64,000 nt of DNA from Candidatus Zymogenaceae bacterium (GTDB lineage: Bacteria; Desulfobacterota; Zymogenia; Zymogenales; Zymogenaceae). The stretch is from assembly GCA_016931225.1 (NCBI GenBank), contig JAFGFE010000008.1:1-64000 (forward strand). The letters run 5' to 3'. Both the position numbers and the translations under genes were made by a program. Below the pieces are notes generated by a model. The model made no database searches. It was not told the origin of the DNA and saw only the letters and a program-made list of their open reading frames with translations. Below, piece by piece: positions 53,694 to 63,511 of this stretch; the stretch's first letter is position 1, and each line of letters opens with the position of its first letter.

Positions 53694-53874
53694 ACGCTAC
53701 TCCTTTTCTAATATATAATGACGACGGCATTGTAGCACATCGAAAGCGGCATAAAAAGCGCCCGGAAAATATATATGATTTTCTCCCGCACCGATCGGAC
53801 GCCCGGAATGAAGGCGCCCCCGACGGGTTTCGCCGGAGGCGTCGTGAGCGTGAATACGTGGGGAGACATCTGTG

Positions 53875-56259
53875 TCATTCGCCGGTCAATATCAACACCG
53901 TCGAAAGCTCCTCGGCGTCGTGAAAGCGCATGGGGATCTGTTCGTTGGAAAGCCACCTCTTTACCAGGTCGTCGTAGTGGGGGCTCAAAAACTGCCCGGA
54001 CTGGCCCGGCGGGCTGATGATGGTATTGGTTTCCGGGGCGGAGAAATCGACGATCAGACGGATGACCCCCCCGGACTTCATGTCGTAGGGGTGCTCGTTG
54101 TCCCAGAGGCCGGCGCAGATGGTGAAGTCGTCGCCGCCGATGGGCACGGGCTTCAGGTTGAAGAACGGCAGCTTCTCCCCCATCGGATGAGTGAAGGTCA
54201 TCCGGTGCACGTCGCCCCAGGCCCATTTTTCCGGATTTCCCCCCAGCCTTTCCGTCAGCACATTGACGGCGTCGGCGAAGCTCCTCCTGACGATGTCGTC
54301 CCGGGTCTCGGTTATATCCGGTGTGGTCACGTCATCGAAGAGCGGGTTATTCATATCATCGATGATGTTGGTCAGCACCAGGTCCGGGATGTAGATGATG
54401 ATGTACTGGGAGAGGTACTCGTCCCATACATCCTCACCCGCCTCGTCGGCCAGGGTGTTTTTCATCAGCTCCACATAAAACTGATTGAATATGACGGCTG
54501 CCGGGCTGTCCTTATCGATGGATTGATCCCACCCCAACAGGAGGTTTCTCGCCTCCCTGTGGTCCTCCTCTCCCTCCGTGGCCGCCAGGATCACCGGGAT
54601 CCACCGCCGGGCCACCATGGAGACGGTATTGAGCTGGAACTCCCGGGCGTCCTCGGGGGAGACGGACTCGTATTCCGCGATCAACTCCTCGAAGCTCAGC
54701 GCCCGCTCGAAGAGGTAGAAGTCGGTAATGTGATAGGGGGTGGGCATCGGCTCGTTGTTGAACGACGCGAAATAGCCCTTGTCCGGGTTCAGGTCGTGGG
54801 GGAGGTCGTCGAAGGGAACATGCCCGATCCAGTCATACGCGCCGGTCCAGCCGGGTACCGGCAGCGTGCCGTCGCCGTTTTTTCGTATGGGGGGTGATGC
54901 CATGTATTGATACCCGATGTTCCCCTCGCTGTCGGCGTAGCCTACGTTGAGTGTCGGGGTGGTCACCAGGCGTATGGCCTCTCGAAACTCGTCGAAGTTT
55001 TCGGCGAGGCAGATTTCCGTGAAGCCGGGAAATATCTGCATCGGCTCGTTCCCCACCCACTTCACGGCGGTGTTCTCCGGGGCCAGGGACATCACGTCGG
55101 AGATGATCGGTCCGTGGCGGGATATCTTGACCTCGTACTCCTCCTCCCGCACGCCCTCCTTGGTCTTGATTCTCAGGGTCTCGGTGACGATCTCAAAATC
55201 CTCGTACCCGTTTTCGGTCAAATACTGGTCTTCGTTTTCCGGGTTGAGCTTTTCGATGAAGTAGTCGAGCTCGTCCACCCGCCCGTTGACGGTGCTCCAG
55301 GCGATGTGACCGTTGTAGCCCACCACGTTCACCCCAGGGGCGCCGGGCACCGAGCCGCCGATAACGTCAAAGCGCCCGCCGGAAAGATGCACCAGGTAAA
55401 AGAGGGAGGGGATCTTCGGCTCCAAATCCGGGCTCCCTGCCAGGAGGGCGGCGCCGGTGGTGGTCTTTTCCGGTCCGAAGATCATCCAGTTGCTGGCCGG
55501 AAGCTCGAAATGATCCAGGAATGCCGGAACACCCGTGGCGTCCGCCGGGATGCCCGTGTCCGTGAAGACGATGTCGGCCGGCTCATCGCCCACGTCCCCG
55601 GCGGCGGGGCCGGATACCCGGGGGCCGTAGTCCGGGTAGGCGGGGATGATGCTCTCAAGCACGTTTCTTCCCGCGATCTCGCCGATGTTATGGAGTATCA
55701 GATCGGTCTTCTTGGAACGGGTCAGGCTGTACGCCATGAGAATCCCGGCCACGGCGCAGTCCTCGGGGAGCCACGGCTCAGGCTTAACACCCAGAATGGC
55801 GTATTCCCGGGGGAGGGTCTGGACGGTGTCGATGTAGGCGTTGACCCCGTCCACGTAGGCCCGAACCAGCACCCGGTATTCCTCCGGCATCTCCTCCCAC
55901 ACGAGGTGTGCCGTGCGGTAAAAGCCGTGGGCCTTGAGGAACTTGTCGGTCTCCAGGGTCGTCTCGCCGAAAAGCGCCGACAACTCGCCCCTCCCCGCCA
56001 TCCGGGTCATGTCCATCTGGAACATGCGCTCCCGGGCGGTGAGATAGCCCTGGGCGAAGAAGAGATCGTGCTCGTTTTCGGCGAAGATATGGGGCACGCC
56101 GTATTCATCGAAGCGGACCGTCACCTCCGCCTCAAGGCCGTCGAGGACGATCGTGCCGTCGTAGTCGGGCAGGGGGTGTCTGAAAAAGATCTGGAAGAAC
56201 ACTCCCAGGCAGATGATAACGACGGCGAGGCCGATACAGAGATATTTCAGTGCTTTCAT
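53875..56259 (-). CDS. Penicillin acylase family amidase
   Basis: 794 residues. One N-terminal hydrophobic segment (5-25) suggests export or anchoring. The alpha part begins IVLDGLEAEVTVRFDEYGVPHI, typical of the family. The autocatalytic site is Ala255-Ser256 in LPASNWMIFGPEKTTTGAALL; Ser256 becomes the N-terminal nucleophile of the beta chain after removal of a spacer. WSTVNGRVDELDYF and the C-terminal HYDDLVKRWL fit the Ntn-hydrolase fold. It would hydrolyse amides such as acyl amino acids or acyl-homoserine lactones. GGAGGAGCC precedes the ATG at 56259. Confidence 0.9.
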   Translation of the reverse strand: MKALKYLCIGLAVVIICLGVFFQIFFRHPLPDYDGTIVLDGLEAEVTVRFDEYGVPHIFAENEHDLFFAQGYLTARERMFQMDMTRMAGRGELSALFGETTLETDKFLKAHGFYRTAHLVWEEMPEEYRVLVRAYVDGVNAYIDTVQTLPREYAILGVKPEPWLPEDCAVAGILMAYSLTRSKKTDLILHNIGEIAGRNVLESIIPAYPDYGPRVSGPAAGDVGDEPADIVFTDTGIPADATGVPAFLDHFELPASNWMIFGPEKTTTGAALLAGSPDLEPKIPSLFYLVHLSGGRFDVIGGSVPGAPGVNVVGYNGHIAWSTVNGRVDELDYFIEKLNPENEDQYLTENGYEDFEIVTETLRIKTKEGVREEEYEVKISRHGPIISDVMSLAPENTAVKWVGNEPMQIFPGFTEICLAENFDEFREAIRLVTTPTLNVGYADSEGNIGYQYMASPPIRKNGDGTLPVPGWTGAYDWIGHVPFDDLPHDLNPDKGYFASFNNEPMPTPYHITDFYLFERALSFEELIAEYESVSPEDAREFQLNTVSMVARRWIPVILAATEGEEDHREARNLLLGWDQSIDKDSPAAVIFNQFYVELMKNTLADEAGEDVWDEYLSQYIIIYIPDLVLTNIIDDMNNPLFDDVTTPDITETRDDIVRRSFADAVNVLTERLGGNPEKWAWGDVHRMTFTHPMGEKLPFFNLKPVPIGGDDFTICAGLWDNEHPYDMKSGGVIRLIVDFSAPETNTIISPPGQSGQFLSPHYDDLVKRWLSNEQIPMRFHDAEELSTVLILTGE

Positions 56260-56486
56260 GGCTCCTCCGTAAAAAAGGGTATATATAAAATCATTGGATT
56301 GGGGATCGATATGATCATCGTTCATGCTGAGGTGTCCGGAAACCACCGGAGACCCGGCACATACGGAGATTGACAGTGGGATGAAAGAATGCTATTGGTG
56401 GGACACCGGCGTATCCGGCATCGATGTGTTCCCACCTTGGTTGCAGCGCATGGTGCATTGTATCACAGCGATCTGGAGGATGACAG

Positions 56487-57722
56487 ATGAAACAGGGTAG
56501 AACGAGACGTTTTTTCAGAGTGTTCGGCTGGGGTGTCGCCGCCGTACTCCTGGTGTTGATCGTGTTCGGCATTCTCCACCGGGAGGAACTGGTACGGCTC
56601 TATCATGTGATCGTTCTCTTCGAGCCGGATGTGGTCGTGGAGAATTTTCGCGGCATGGATGCCATCTTTTTCGATACCCGCACGGTCCACGCCGGGGACG
56701 ACGTCTGGGAGCTTGAGCGGGCCGAGACGGTGCTTCCCGACACCTACGAGTACAACGGAGGGACGAAATCGATCGATGATTTTCTTGAGGAGACCTGGAC
56801 CACCGGGATGATCGTCATCGTCGATGACGCGATTGTCTATGAGGAGTATTTTCTGGGAGGTGACGAAACATCCCGACACATCTCCTGGTCTGTGGCGAAA
56901 TCCTTCGTATCCGCGATGATGGGAATCGCCGTGGACGAGGGATACATCGAGAGCATCGAGGACCCGGCGACAAAATATGTGCCGTTTCTTATCGGCTCGG
57001 GCTACGACGGGGTGAAAATCAAGGATATCCTCCAGATGTCGTCGGGGGTGCGGTTCGACGAGACGTACGCCGATTTCTTCAGCGACATAAACCGCATGGG
57101 TCGGGTCATCGCACTGAATACGTCTCTGGCGGACTTCATCGCCACACTCAAAAGCGAGCGGGAGCCGGGGACCTACAACCACTACGTCAGCATGGACACC
57201 CAGGTTTTGGGGATGGTGCTGACGGCGGCCACCGGAAAGAATCTTGCCGAGCTTCTGGAGGAATATATCTGGGTGCCGGTCGGCATGGAGGCGGACGCCT
57301 ACTGGCTGGTGGACGGCGACGGGGCGGAGCTGGCCTTCGGGGGACTGAACGCGGTGCTGAGGGATTACGCCCGTTTCGGGCTTTTGTACCTCCACGGCGG
57401 GAGGCGCGGAGACGATCAGATTGTGCCCGTAGACTGGGTTGAGGCGTCGGTGACGCCGGACGCTCCGCACCTATTGCCCGGAGACAATCCGGCGTCGGAC
57501 TGGGTGATGGGGTACGGCTACCAGTGGTGGATCCCGGAGAATCCCGAGGGCGATTTCATGGCCATCGGCATCTATAACCAGTTCATCTACGTCAATCCGG
57601 ACCGTGGGGTGGTCATCGCCAAGAACTCGGCCTATGCCGATTACGACATCGACGGAGAGGAGAAGGAGCTGGAGAGCGTCGCGGTCTTTCGGGCCATCGC
57701 TCATGCCCTGGCGGAAAAATAA
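56487..57722 (+). CDS. Class C beta-lactamase-family serine hydrolase
   Basis: 411 residues: membrane anchor at about 14-30 and a serine hydrolase domain with Ser135-Val-Ala-Lys138 in SWSVAKSFVSAMMG, a Tyr in YNHYVSMDTQVLGMVL at the second motif, and a C-terminal GIYNQFIYVNPDRGVVIAKN block. The layout is that of the 6-aminohexanoate-dimer hydrolase/esterase group rather than true beta-lactamases. It would act outside the membrane on esters or amides. ATG at 56487 follows GGAGGATGACAG. Divergent from the penicillin acylase gene. Confidence 0.85.
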   Translation: MKQGRTRRFFRVFGWGVAAVLLVLIVFGILHREELVRLYHVIVLFEPDVVVENFRGMDAIFFDTRTVHAGDDVWELERAETVLPDTYEYNGGTKSIDDFLEETWTTGMIVIVDDAIVYEEYFLGGDETSRHISWSVAKSFVSAMMGIAVDEGYIESIEDPATKYVPFLIGSGYDGVKIKDILQMSSGVRFDETYADFFSDINRMGRVIALNTSLADFIATLKSEREPGTYNHYVSMDTQVLGMVLTAATGKNLAELLEEYIWVPVGMEADAYWLVDGDGAELAFGGLNAVLRDYARFGLLYLHGGRRGDDQIVPVDWVEASVTPDAPHLLPGDNPASDWVMGYGYQWWIPENPEGDFMAIGIYNQFIYVNPDRGVVIAKNSAYADYDIDGEEKELESVAVFRAIAHALAEK

Positions 57723-57780
57723 CGCTCGACCGCAGTCTGGGCGATCATCCGGGCGTGGGAGATACGATCCGTGACACATA

Positions 57781-57819
57781 CCATCGGGGCGGGGGCCGAA
57801 AGGCCAACCGCCCCGATGG
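57781..57819 (+). terminator. Hairpin after the serine hydrolase gene
   Basis: CCATCGGGGCGG (57781-57792) pairs perfectly with CCGCCCCGATGG (57808-57819), with a further GGCC pairing in the loop. The T-tail is poor (GCGTTTGTAT). It lies between converging genes. Confidence 0.5.
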
Positions 57820-57859
57820 GCGTTTGTATATATCGGCGGCCTCTTTCGATACGGATGTT

Positions 57860-58450
57860 TTATTCTCTTTTTTCGAGTTTAAAGTAACAGGTCGAGGCGC
57901 CGAGGGCCTTGCACTCTGTCTCTCTCGCTCGATAGATGTTTTTCCCGTAGGCGAAGTCGGCGAGGTACTGGACGAATCCTTCGTAGTGGGTGCACATGGG
58001 GCGATCCATCGTGTATCCCTTGCAGTGAATGCAGTCGAAGCAGTCGAAATCAACCGGGCCGTCCCCGGTCTTCGCAATCCGTCCCTTGCCGGAGCCGAGG
58101 ATAAAGACCTCCATCGACCGCTCGAATTTTTCATCCGGTGGAAGGTCGTTGAACGCATCGAGCACCCCTCCGTACTGGTGGGCGTATTTCAACACCGTGT
58201 AGCCGATGCGCCGCCATACCCCCATTGCACCCGTGAAACCGAGGAGGTCTGCGATGCTGTTGTAAATCGACGCCTGCTCGGGGATGGTGATACAGGGGTC
58301 GAAATTATATTCCGGCTTGTTTTCCAGAAGATATGAAAGCCCCGCGATGCGAAAGAGAATCTTCGCGGCGTTTTCCCCCAGGATCTCGATGATGCCTTCT
58401 ATCGTCGCCCGAATGGCGATATTTGTCGTCCTTTTTTCCTGTTCCGGCAT
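57860..58450 (-). CDS. V4R-domain (4-vinyl reductase type) protein with Cys cluster
   Basis: 196 residues. The C-terminal half ends MCTHYEGFVQYLADFAYG and then ETECKALGASTCYF, the pattern of the V4R small-ligand-binding domain, found as a sensor or chaperone domain for hydrophobic molecules and tetrapyrrole precursors. Unusually it carries DCFDCIHCKGYTMDRPMC, a C-x2-C-x2-C cluster with a later Cys, which could bind Fe or Zn. The N-terminal half is helical. Partner unknown; no transcription domain is fused. Confidence 0.75.
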   Translation of the reverse strand: MPEQEKRTTNIAIRATIEGIIEILGENAAKILFRIAGLSYLLENKPEYNFDPCITIPEQASIYNSIADLLGFTGAMGVWRRIGYTVLKYAHQYGGVLDAFNDLPPDEKFERSMEVFILGSGKGRIAKTGDGPVDFDCFDCIHCKGYTMDRPMCTHYEGFVQYLADFAYGKNIYRARETECKALGASTCYFKLEKRE

Positions 58451-58627
58451 GGCATACCTCCCCTCCTTACTTCTTTAGATGCCGCCGGCGAAGATCGATT
58501 CATCCGCGGGTATCACAAAAAGAACGGGTAGCCGGACACGTCTTGGAGTCTTCCAGCGTCATCGGCGGCGTCCCCGTGTTGAGAGGCGTTGTGCTGGCCG
58601 TGTCGGCCATCCCACGGAGGGATCCTC

Positions 58628-60376
58628 CTACGGCAGAGTGATCGATTCGAAGAGGTCGTATCCGAAGTCGGTGAATGTCGCATCCAGCACCCCCGTCGGT
58701 CCCATGATATATCGAACGGTCGTTGGCAGCGGACACAGCGGGGCGACCACACATCCCGCCGAGTCTCCCACGGGGAACTCCACGGCGAAGCCGTCGGTTC
58801 TGCCGGTTCGCTCCCGATACAGGGGACGGGCCAGCTCCTTAATATAGGGACCGCAGTTGGTTTCGACGGTCACCGTTATGGTCTCGATATCCGAGGGGAT
58901 GCCCGGTGCGGTGACCATCAGGAGTATCCAGTTTGAACAGGGCGGCGTGGCGCTCTGGAGTTCGAGGCTCAGCTCCCCGTTCTCCTGAGACATGTCCGGT
59001 ATCCAGTCGCCCTCGGCGTGGGCCAGCCGATACTCATCCCGGCCGTCCAGCCACCAGCGGGTGGTCCCGAATGCCGCACCCCAGGGGAGGGACACGTTCC
59101 AGCCGACGGAGGCGATGATCACACCGGGCGTGCTGTTGATTCGATCCAGTGTGTACGAGAAATCGAGGTGCGGCCAGGCCTCCTGGTTCTTCATGATGGT
59201 ATCGATCAACTCGTCCTTCGAGTACAGGCTGTGGAGGGGGCCGTCGTATGTGTCGGATATGATGTCGTCGAGGGCGGAGCCGTCACCGATGCGGACTGCG
59301 GCGAAAAAGCGATCGAGCACCTCCCGGGCCAGTGTCTCCGAATCGACATCCCGATAGAACAGATCAAACACTCCCATGTCCATCGGATCGCCGGCGTTGC
59401 CGCCGGTGTCTGTTGCCTTGAATGCGATTTCATAGAGTGTATCGTGGACGGGGCTGATATCGTAGGTCCAGCGCTCGGTCCCCTCGGCCGCATTCCAGGT
59501 AAGGCCGCCGTCGGTGCTCACCTCCACCCGACCCAGGGGAAGCGAACCCCCCGCGGCGGTGCCCTCGATCCTGATGACGCCGTCCAGAGTCAGGTCGTCC
59601 CTGATCAGGGTTATCTCATCATCGGCATAGTCAAGATCGATTCGACCGTTGATGACGGCGCCGGTGATTTCGGGGAGGGTGATACCTTCCGCGCCGCCGG
59701 TTGGCCCGTCGCCGCCCAGGGGCATGTCGGAGAGGATCTTTTGAATCGTCTCGTCATCGGCGGGGCGGGAGCCCACAGGGATGACGCCCGGCATTACAAC
59801 GGTTTCCTCCCGTACGCAGACGTCGAAGGCCGCACCTCCGAGGGGTGTCATAGAGACACAGCCGTCCAGCCCCAGGACATAGGTCGTCAGGGTGTTCGGA
59901 TCGAAGGACTCGAAGAAATCGGTGCCGCGTACCCCGACGGACGCGTTTTCCGTATCGATGATAAAGAGCGGCCGCCTCCCCGCCATGTGAGGGACGATCG
60001 CCCTGATTTTCCCCCCCAGAAGCTGGAAGCGGTTCGTGGTCAATCCGACCGCTTCCACCGTTCCGATCTCGTCGATCGTTATGGATGTATTCGGTCCCAC
60101 CAAGAGGATGCTTCCGTCGGGCATATTCAGCTCAACGGAGCAACCCGGGCCGGTTTCGACGATATCGCCGGGTACAATCGAATCCCCGCGAGTGAGGGGA
60201 ATCCATGTCTCCTCCCCGGCGGGAAGAATATCCGCGGAACCTTCAATCCGGGCGACGGAGGCGCAGGCAACGGTGTCTTCCTCTTTCTGGCCCGGGGCGA
60301 TGAACGCCGCGGCCGTCACAAAAATGATGAGGGATGTAATAAAGATATATTTTGCGTGAATGAATATATCTTTCAT
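58628..60376 (-). CDS. Exported FecR-domain protein with Ig-like region
   Basis: 582 residues. Signal or anchor helix at about 9-28. The FecR domain follows (SARIEGSADILPAGEETW; later LNMPDGSILLVGPNTSITI, LLGGKIRAIVPH and VGVRGTDFFE), a form common in stand-alone exported FecR proteins. Then an Ig-like segment (TAAGGSLPLGRVEVSTDGGLTW), a region like SnoaL/NTF2 (EVLDRFFAAVRIGDGSALDD) and a C-terminal domain with two Cys pairs. No sigma factor is adjacent, so an anti-sigma role is unlikely. The ATG at 60376 opens the signal peptide. Confidence 0.8.
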   Translation of the reverse strand: MKDIFIHAKYIFITSLIIFVTAAAFIAPGQKEEDTVACASVARIEGSADILPAGEETWIPLTRGDSIVPGDIVETGPGCSVELNMPDGSILLVGPNTSITIDEIGTVEAVGLTTNRFQLLGGKIRAIVPHMAGRRPLFIIDTENASVGVRGTDFFESFDPNTLTTYVLGLDGCVSMTPLGGAAFDVCVREETVVMPGVIPVGSRPADDETIQKILSDMPLGGDGPTGGAEGITLPEITGAVINGRIDLDYADDEITLIRDDLTLDGVIRIEGTAAGGSLPLGRVEVSTDGGLTWNAAEGTERWTYDISPVHDTLYEIAFKATDTGGNAGDPMDMGVFDLFYRDVDSETLAREVLDRFFAAVRIGDGSALDDIISDTYDGPLHSLYSKDELIDTIMKNQEAWPHLDFSYTLDRINSTPGVIIASVGWNVSLPWGAAFGTTRWWLDGRDEYRLAHAEGDWIPDMSQENGELSLELQSATPPCSNWILLMVTAPGIPSDIETITVTVETNCGPYIKELARPLYRERTGRTDGFAVEFPVGDSAGCVVAPLCPLPTTVRYIMGPTGVLDATFTDFGYDLFESITLP

Positions 60377-60616
60377 AGCTGAAGGTATTTTACCATATAC
60401 ATTATATGTATTATGTGTTTGGTTTATAGACAACGGATATCCGCCGGGTTTCCGGGATATAAGTCGAGGGTGCCGGATGAAACCAACCCGGCACAGCACC
60501 CCCTTTCTTATTATTTGCCCATCCCGGGTCGTCCACTCGTTATCCGACGGGGCCTCACTCGATCGAAACCCTCCCTCCCGCCCGATGGGCGGTCCGTCCG
60601 GAAAACGGTGTGTACG

Positions 60617-61081
60617 TCATCCGTCAAGATCTTCGTCGTTGCTGGCGGGGATCCAATAGAACAAACGTCGTGTCTTTCCCTTTTCTTCTACATCATGTTC
60701 AACTCGTTCCCAGATTCGTCCGCAGGAGCAGCGTTTCTTTTCCACGTTTTCGTTTTCCCTCCCCCCCTTATATATGCGTCCGATTCCCTCCACATCGTCG
60801 GAAAGCTCCAGGGTCACCCCACAGCTGCAGGTGGCCCCCATATGTTTCCAGAGCTTTCCCAAAACCAGAATACCGTCGGTCACGACATCGATGTATTGAA
60901 CACCCACGTCAAACGGCGCATAGTCGTCTTCCTTGACGAAACTGAGAATAGCAGTGATTTTTTTAAGTGTCTCCAGGCTGTCGTTCAGGATGGTCGTTGA
61001 GGCGTCTCCGGCTTCTTGGGCCTTCTTCATTGTTTTGGATGTCAGGACGGTAACAATTTTATCGAGTGTATCCTGTTCCAT
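60617..61081 (-). CDS. Hypothetical protein with two CSCG motifs
   Basis: 154 residues. N-terminal helical half (T-V-L-T-S-K-T-M-K-K and on), then GATCSCGVTLEL and KKRCSCGRIWERV, 34 residues apart, which could form one four-Cys zinc or iron site. The rest is charged. No family is recognised. ATG at 61081 follows AGGAGAGAGGATT on the minus strand, a strong site, which supports the gene. Confidence 0.6.
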   Translation of the reverse strand: MEQDTLDKIVTVLTSKTMKKAQEAGDASTTILNDSLETLKKITAILSFVKEDDYAPFDVGVQYIDVVTDGILVLGKLWKHMGATCSCGVTLELSDDVEGIGRIYKGGRENENVEKKRCSCGRIWERVEHDVEEKGKTRRLFYWIPASNDEDLDG

Positions 61082-61304
61082 AATCCTCTCTCCTCATATA
61101 ACAAATCCATCAGTTGATGGAGTCGGATCTTTGACCCTCTCCACAGGCCGGGAATGAAGTAATAACTTTTCACGGTCATTTTGATAATCCATTTATATAT
61201 CAAAGTCTTAAAGGAATCAACAAAAAGCGACGGATGGGTACCGTTTCACCAGGTTGAAGAAGACCCCGGAAGGTCCGGCCGGTGAATTTGTTTGTTTTAT
61301 TATA

Positions 61305-61434
61305 TTGACACGGAGCCCTGGAAGGAGCTTGCGGGCGTATAAGGAAGGGGGCTTTCTCCCGGTGAGCGCACGCTCGCCTGGTACACATCAAAAGGCGGCG
61401 GCGGTGTGGAAGATGTTCCGCGCCGCCGTTTTTT
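61305..61434 (+). ncRNA. Candidate intergenic structured RNA
   Basis: Starts near TTGACA (61305) and ends at a strong terminator. Between lie hairpins such as GAGCGcaCGCTC near 61363 and a GGAAGGAG with no good following ORF. No -10 box fits the TTGACA at standard spacing, so the start is uncertain. Known RNA families were not matched. Confidence 0.25.
61396..61434 (+). terminator. Strong rho-independent terminator without an upstream gene
   Basis: CGGCGGCG (61396-61403) pairs with CGCCGCCG (61421-61428), with an inner GGAA-gatg-TTCC stem, followed by six T (61429-61434). The nearest plus-strand gene upstream is several kilobases away. Confidence 0.7.
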
Positions 61435-61646
61435 ACAAACCATATACCGATCGTCCGAAGGGCGGTCTTCGCACTTCTCGTCGATAACGGGCCGAAATAA
61501 AACTATCACAATCGGAGCCGGTGTCGTCGGTCGATCGCGGTCTCTTCGGTTGAACAGTGGTTACTGAAAGGATCGGTAGAAAGTGATCGATACAGCCGGC
61601 TTGGAAAACCGGGTGAGGAAAGAATCGAGACAGGTCTATTTTTTTC

Positions 61647-61673
61647 TTGACAAAACATACTGCTCGTTATAAT
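61647..61673 (+). promoter_or_regulatory. Probable promoter upstream of the second TetR gene
   Basis: TTGACA (61647-61652) and TATAAT (61668-61673), both perfect, but with only 15 bases between, shorter than ideal. About 275 bases before the start codon. Confidence 0.5.
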
Positions 61674-61947
61674 TTTATACTAACAGATTTAAAAATAAGA
61701 GAATAATTATAATAATAACCGAAAGAGTATAACGGAGAGGAGAAGAGCGAAAAGGGATTCGTCAACCCTCTCCGATACAGGGGGCCGACGGAGCGAATTG
61801 TTGAAATCTAAAAGAACGGGTCGCAATCCCGGGATTTTTAGACCTGAATGCATGTTCATCAATTTTGGATTCCCGAAATCACATTGAATCGCCGCAATCC
61901 CGGATCGCCGTCCCCGAACGTTTCCCATTAAAAGAAAAGGAACATAC

Positions 61948-62535
61948 ATGGCTAAGCGGTCGCTGATTGAAGACATACGAAGAGACCAGATCATCGAGAG
62001 CGCCATCGCCTCCTTCGCCGCCTACGGGTACGCCAAGACGACCCTCGATCAAATTGCAGACGTGATGGACGTCAGCCGGGGGGTGATCACCTACTACTTC
62101 AAGAATAAGGACGCACTGCTCACATCGGTGCTCAATCGCATCCTTAAGTCCATCAAGGAGGCCATCGGTGAGCGGGTGGATGCGGCGGGCTCGCCTACGG
62201 AGAGGCTCAGAGAATATATATTCGCCAGCTTCGAGCACATGGAGAAAAACCGCATCTATTACGAGGCGCAGCTGGAGCTTTGGTCCAACCTGGACTATAA
62301 GAGGGAGATCAACAGCAAGCTCTATAAGGTGTGTCTGAAGACGGTGTCGGACCTTTTGGAGGCCGGCGTGAATGCCAATGAATTCGTATCGGTGGATGTC
62401 CCCACCATCTCGTCTCTCATCCAGGCGTCGATAGACGGTCTCATGATCCAGTGGGTGTTCAACGAATCGTCGGTGGACCTGGAAAAATCAAGAGACGCCC
62501 TCTGGCGGACCATACAGGGATTCATCGGCGCATGA
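61948..62535 (+). CDS. TetR/AcrR-family transcriptional regulator
   Basis: 195 residues. N-terminal helix-turn-helix at about 10-58: RDQIIESAIASFAAYGYAKTT and VSRGVITYYFKNKDALL. The C-terminal ligand domain is helical with EAQLELWSNLDYKREINSKL, like regulators of fatty-acid or aromatic degradation genes. It precedes, in the same direction, an amidohydrolase and an acyl-CoA ligase, so it may control them. ATG at 61948 follows AAAAGGAACATAC. Confidence 0.9.
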   Translation: MAKRSLIEDIRRDQIIESAIASFAAYGYAKTTLDQIADVMDVSRGVITYYFKNKDALLTSVLNRILKSIKEAIGERVDAAGSPTERLREYIFASFEHMEKNRIYYEAQLELWSNLDYKREINSKLYKVCLKTVSDLLEAGVNANEFVSVDVPTISSLIQASIDGLMIQWVFNESSVDLEKSRDALWRTIQGFIGA

Positions 62536-62633
62536 GGACATCCGATCGGGTGATCACTCATATCCGATGTGTGACGTATTCACGATATGCGCCGCTTGAT
62601 CGGACTATACGCAGGGATATATAGGAGAGTTCT

Positions 62634-63485
62634 ATGATTATTGATTTTCGCGTACGCCTCCCCCTCAAGGAGCAGTTTCCAAACGTTGATCCGAACGACC
62701 TGTCGTTCGTGCCCCATTACATGAGCCATTACCTGGAGCTCTACCAGGCCGGCCTGAAGGTACAGGTGGGCGCCGAGGAGCTTCTGGCGTCGATGGAACA
62801 GAATGGGATTGAGCTGTCGGTGGTCCAGGCCGAATGGGAATTCGGAGATTACCGGGCCCTCAACGACGCCGTCTTTTCGCTCATGAAAAGATATCCAAAA
62901 AAAATCGTCGGTTTTTGCACCGTTCATCCCGAGGAGTCGGTGGACATGGCCGCCGAGGTGAAAGACTGGGTGGAGAAAGGCATGCGGGGGGTGAACCTGC
63001 AGCCCTGGGCGTACCGTCTTGAGGCCCACGACCGGCGGTTCTACCCGGTCTACGAGACGGCCTCGGAGCTGGGGGTCCCGGTGACCGTTCACACCGGCGT
63101 CAACTGGTCTCTGAACCGGTCGATGCTCTACGGCCGTCCCCTGAATCTGGATATTGTGGCGTGCGATTTTCCGAACCTCGTCATCATCGCCAGCCACGGC
63201 GGGTGGCCTTGGGTCAACGAGATGGTTGCGGTGGCATGGAAGCACAAAAATGTCTACATCGAAACCGGCGCCGTCAGCCCCAAATACATCGCCCGGCCCG
63301 GCACCGGCTGGGAAACCTTCATCCAGTACGGCAACTCGATGTTGAAACACCAGATTCTCTACGCCAGCGAGTGGCCGCTGCTCCCCTTCGAGCGGGTCGT
63401 GGCCGAGGTCCAGGACATGCCGCTGAAGGAGGAGGTGAAACGGGCCTATCTCTATGACAACGCGAAACGGCTTCTGGGGTTGTAG
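62634..63485 (+). CDS. Amidohydrolase-2 family protein without the HxH metal motif
   Basis: 283 residues, TIM-barrel amidohydrolase fold of the ACMSD-like group: GFCTVHPEESVDMAAEV, MRGVNLQPWAY, VPVTVHTGVNW and IASHGGWPWVNEMVAVA hold the later His residues. At the N-terminus the usual D-x-H-x-H is D-F-R-V-R, and the C-terminal metal Asp is Glu in YASEWPLLPFERVV. It may act as a metal-poor decarboxylase/hydrolase or have a different role. AGGAGAGTTCT precedes the ATG; 98 bases after the TetR gene and 26 before the ligase, so probably one unit. Confidence 0.8.
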   Translation: MIIDFRVRLPLKEQFPNVDPNDLSFVPHYMSHYLELYQAGLKVQVGAEELLASMEQNGIELSVVQAEWEFGDYRALNDAVFSLMKRYPKKIVGFCTVHPEESVDMAAEVKDWVEKGMRGVNLQPWAYRLEAHDRRFYPVYETASELGVPVTVHTGVNWSLNRSMLYGRPLNLDIVACDFPNLVIIASHGGWPWVNEMVAVAWKHKNVYIETGAVSPKYIARPGTGWETFIQYGNSMLKHQILYASEWPLLPFERVVAEVQDMPLKEEVKRAYLYDNAKRLLGL

Positions 63486-63511
63486 GAAACACGCAGACAG
63501 AGGACGGAATC

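Larger units (their letters stand above)
61082..61947. other. 866-bp intergenic region with terminator and AT-rich promoter zone
   Basis: No convincing protein gene. A frame at 61254-61487 crosses a strong terminator and was rejected. The region holds a possible small-RNA unit (61305-61434) and, from 61640 to 61735, a very AT-rich stretch with a promoter and an inverted repeat TTATAATT (61668) / AATTATAA (about 61705), likely control elements of the TetR gene at 61948. Confidence 0.45.

Noticed and set aside
54907-56373. 488-residue frame on the plus strand
   Set aside because: Shadow of the penicillin acylase gene.
61254-61487. 77-residue frame on the plus strand
   Set aside because: Crosses a strong terminator and has no family-like sequence.
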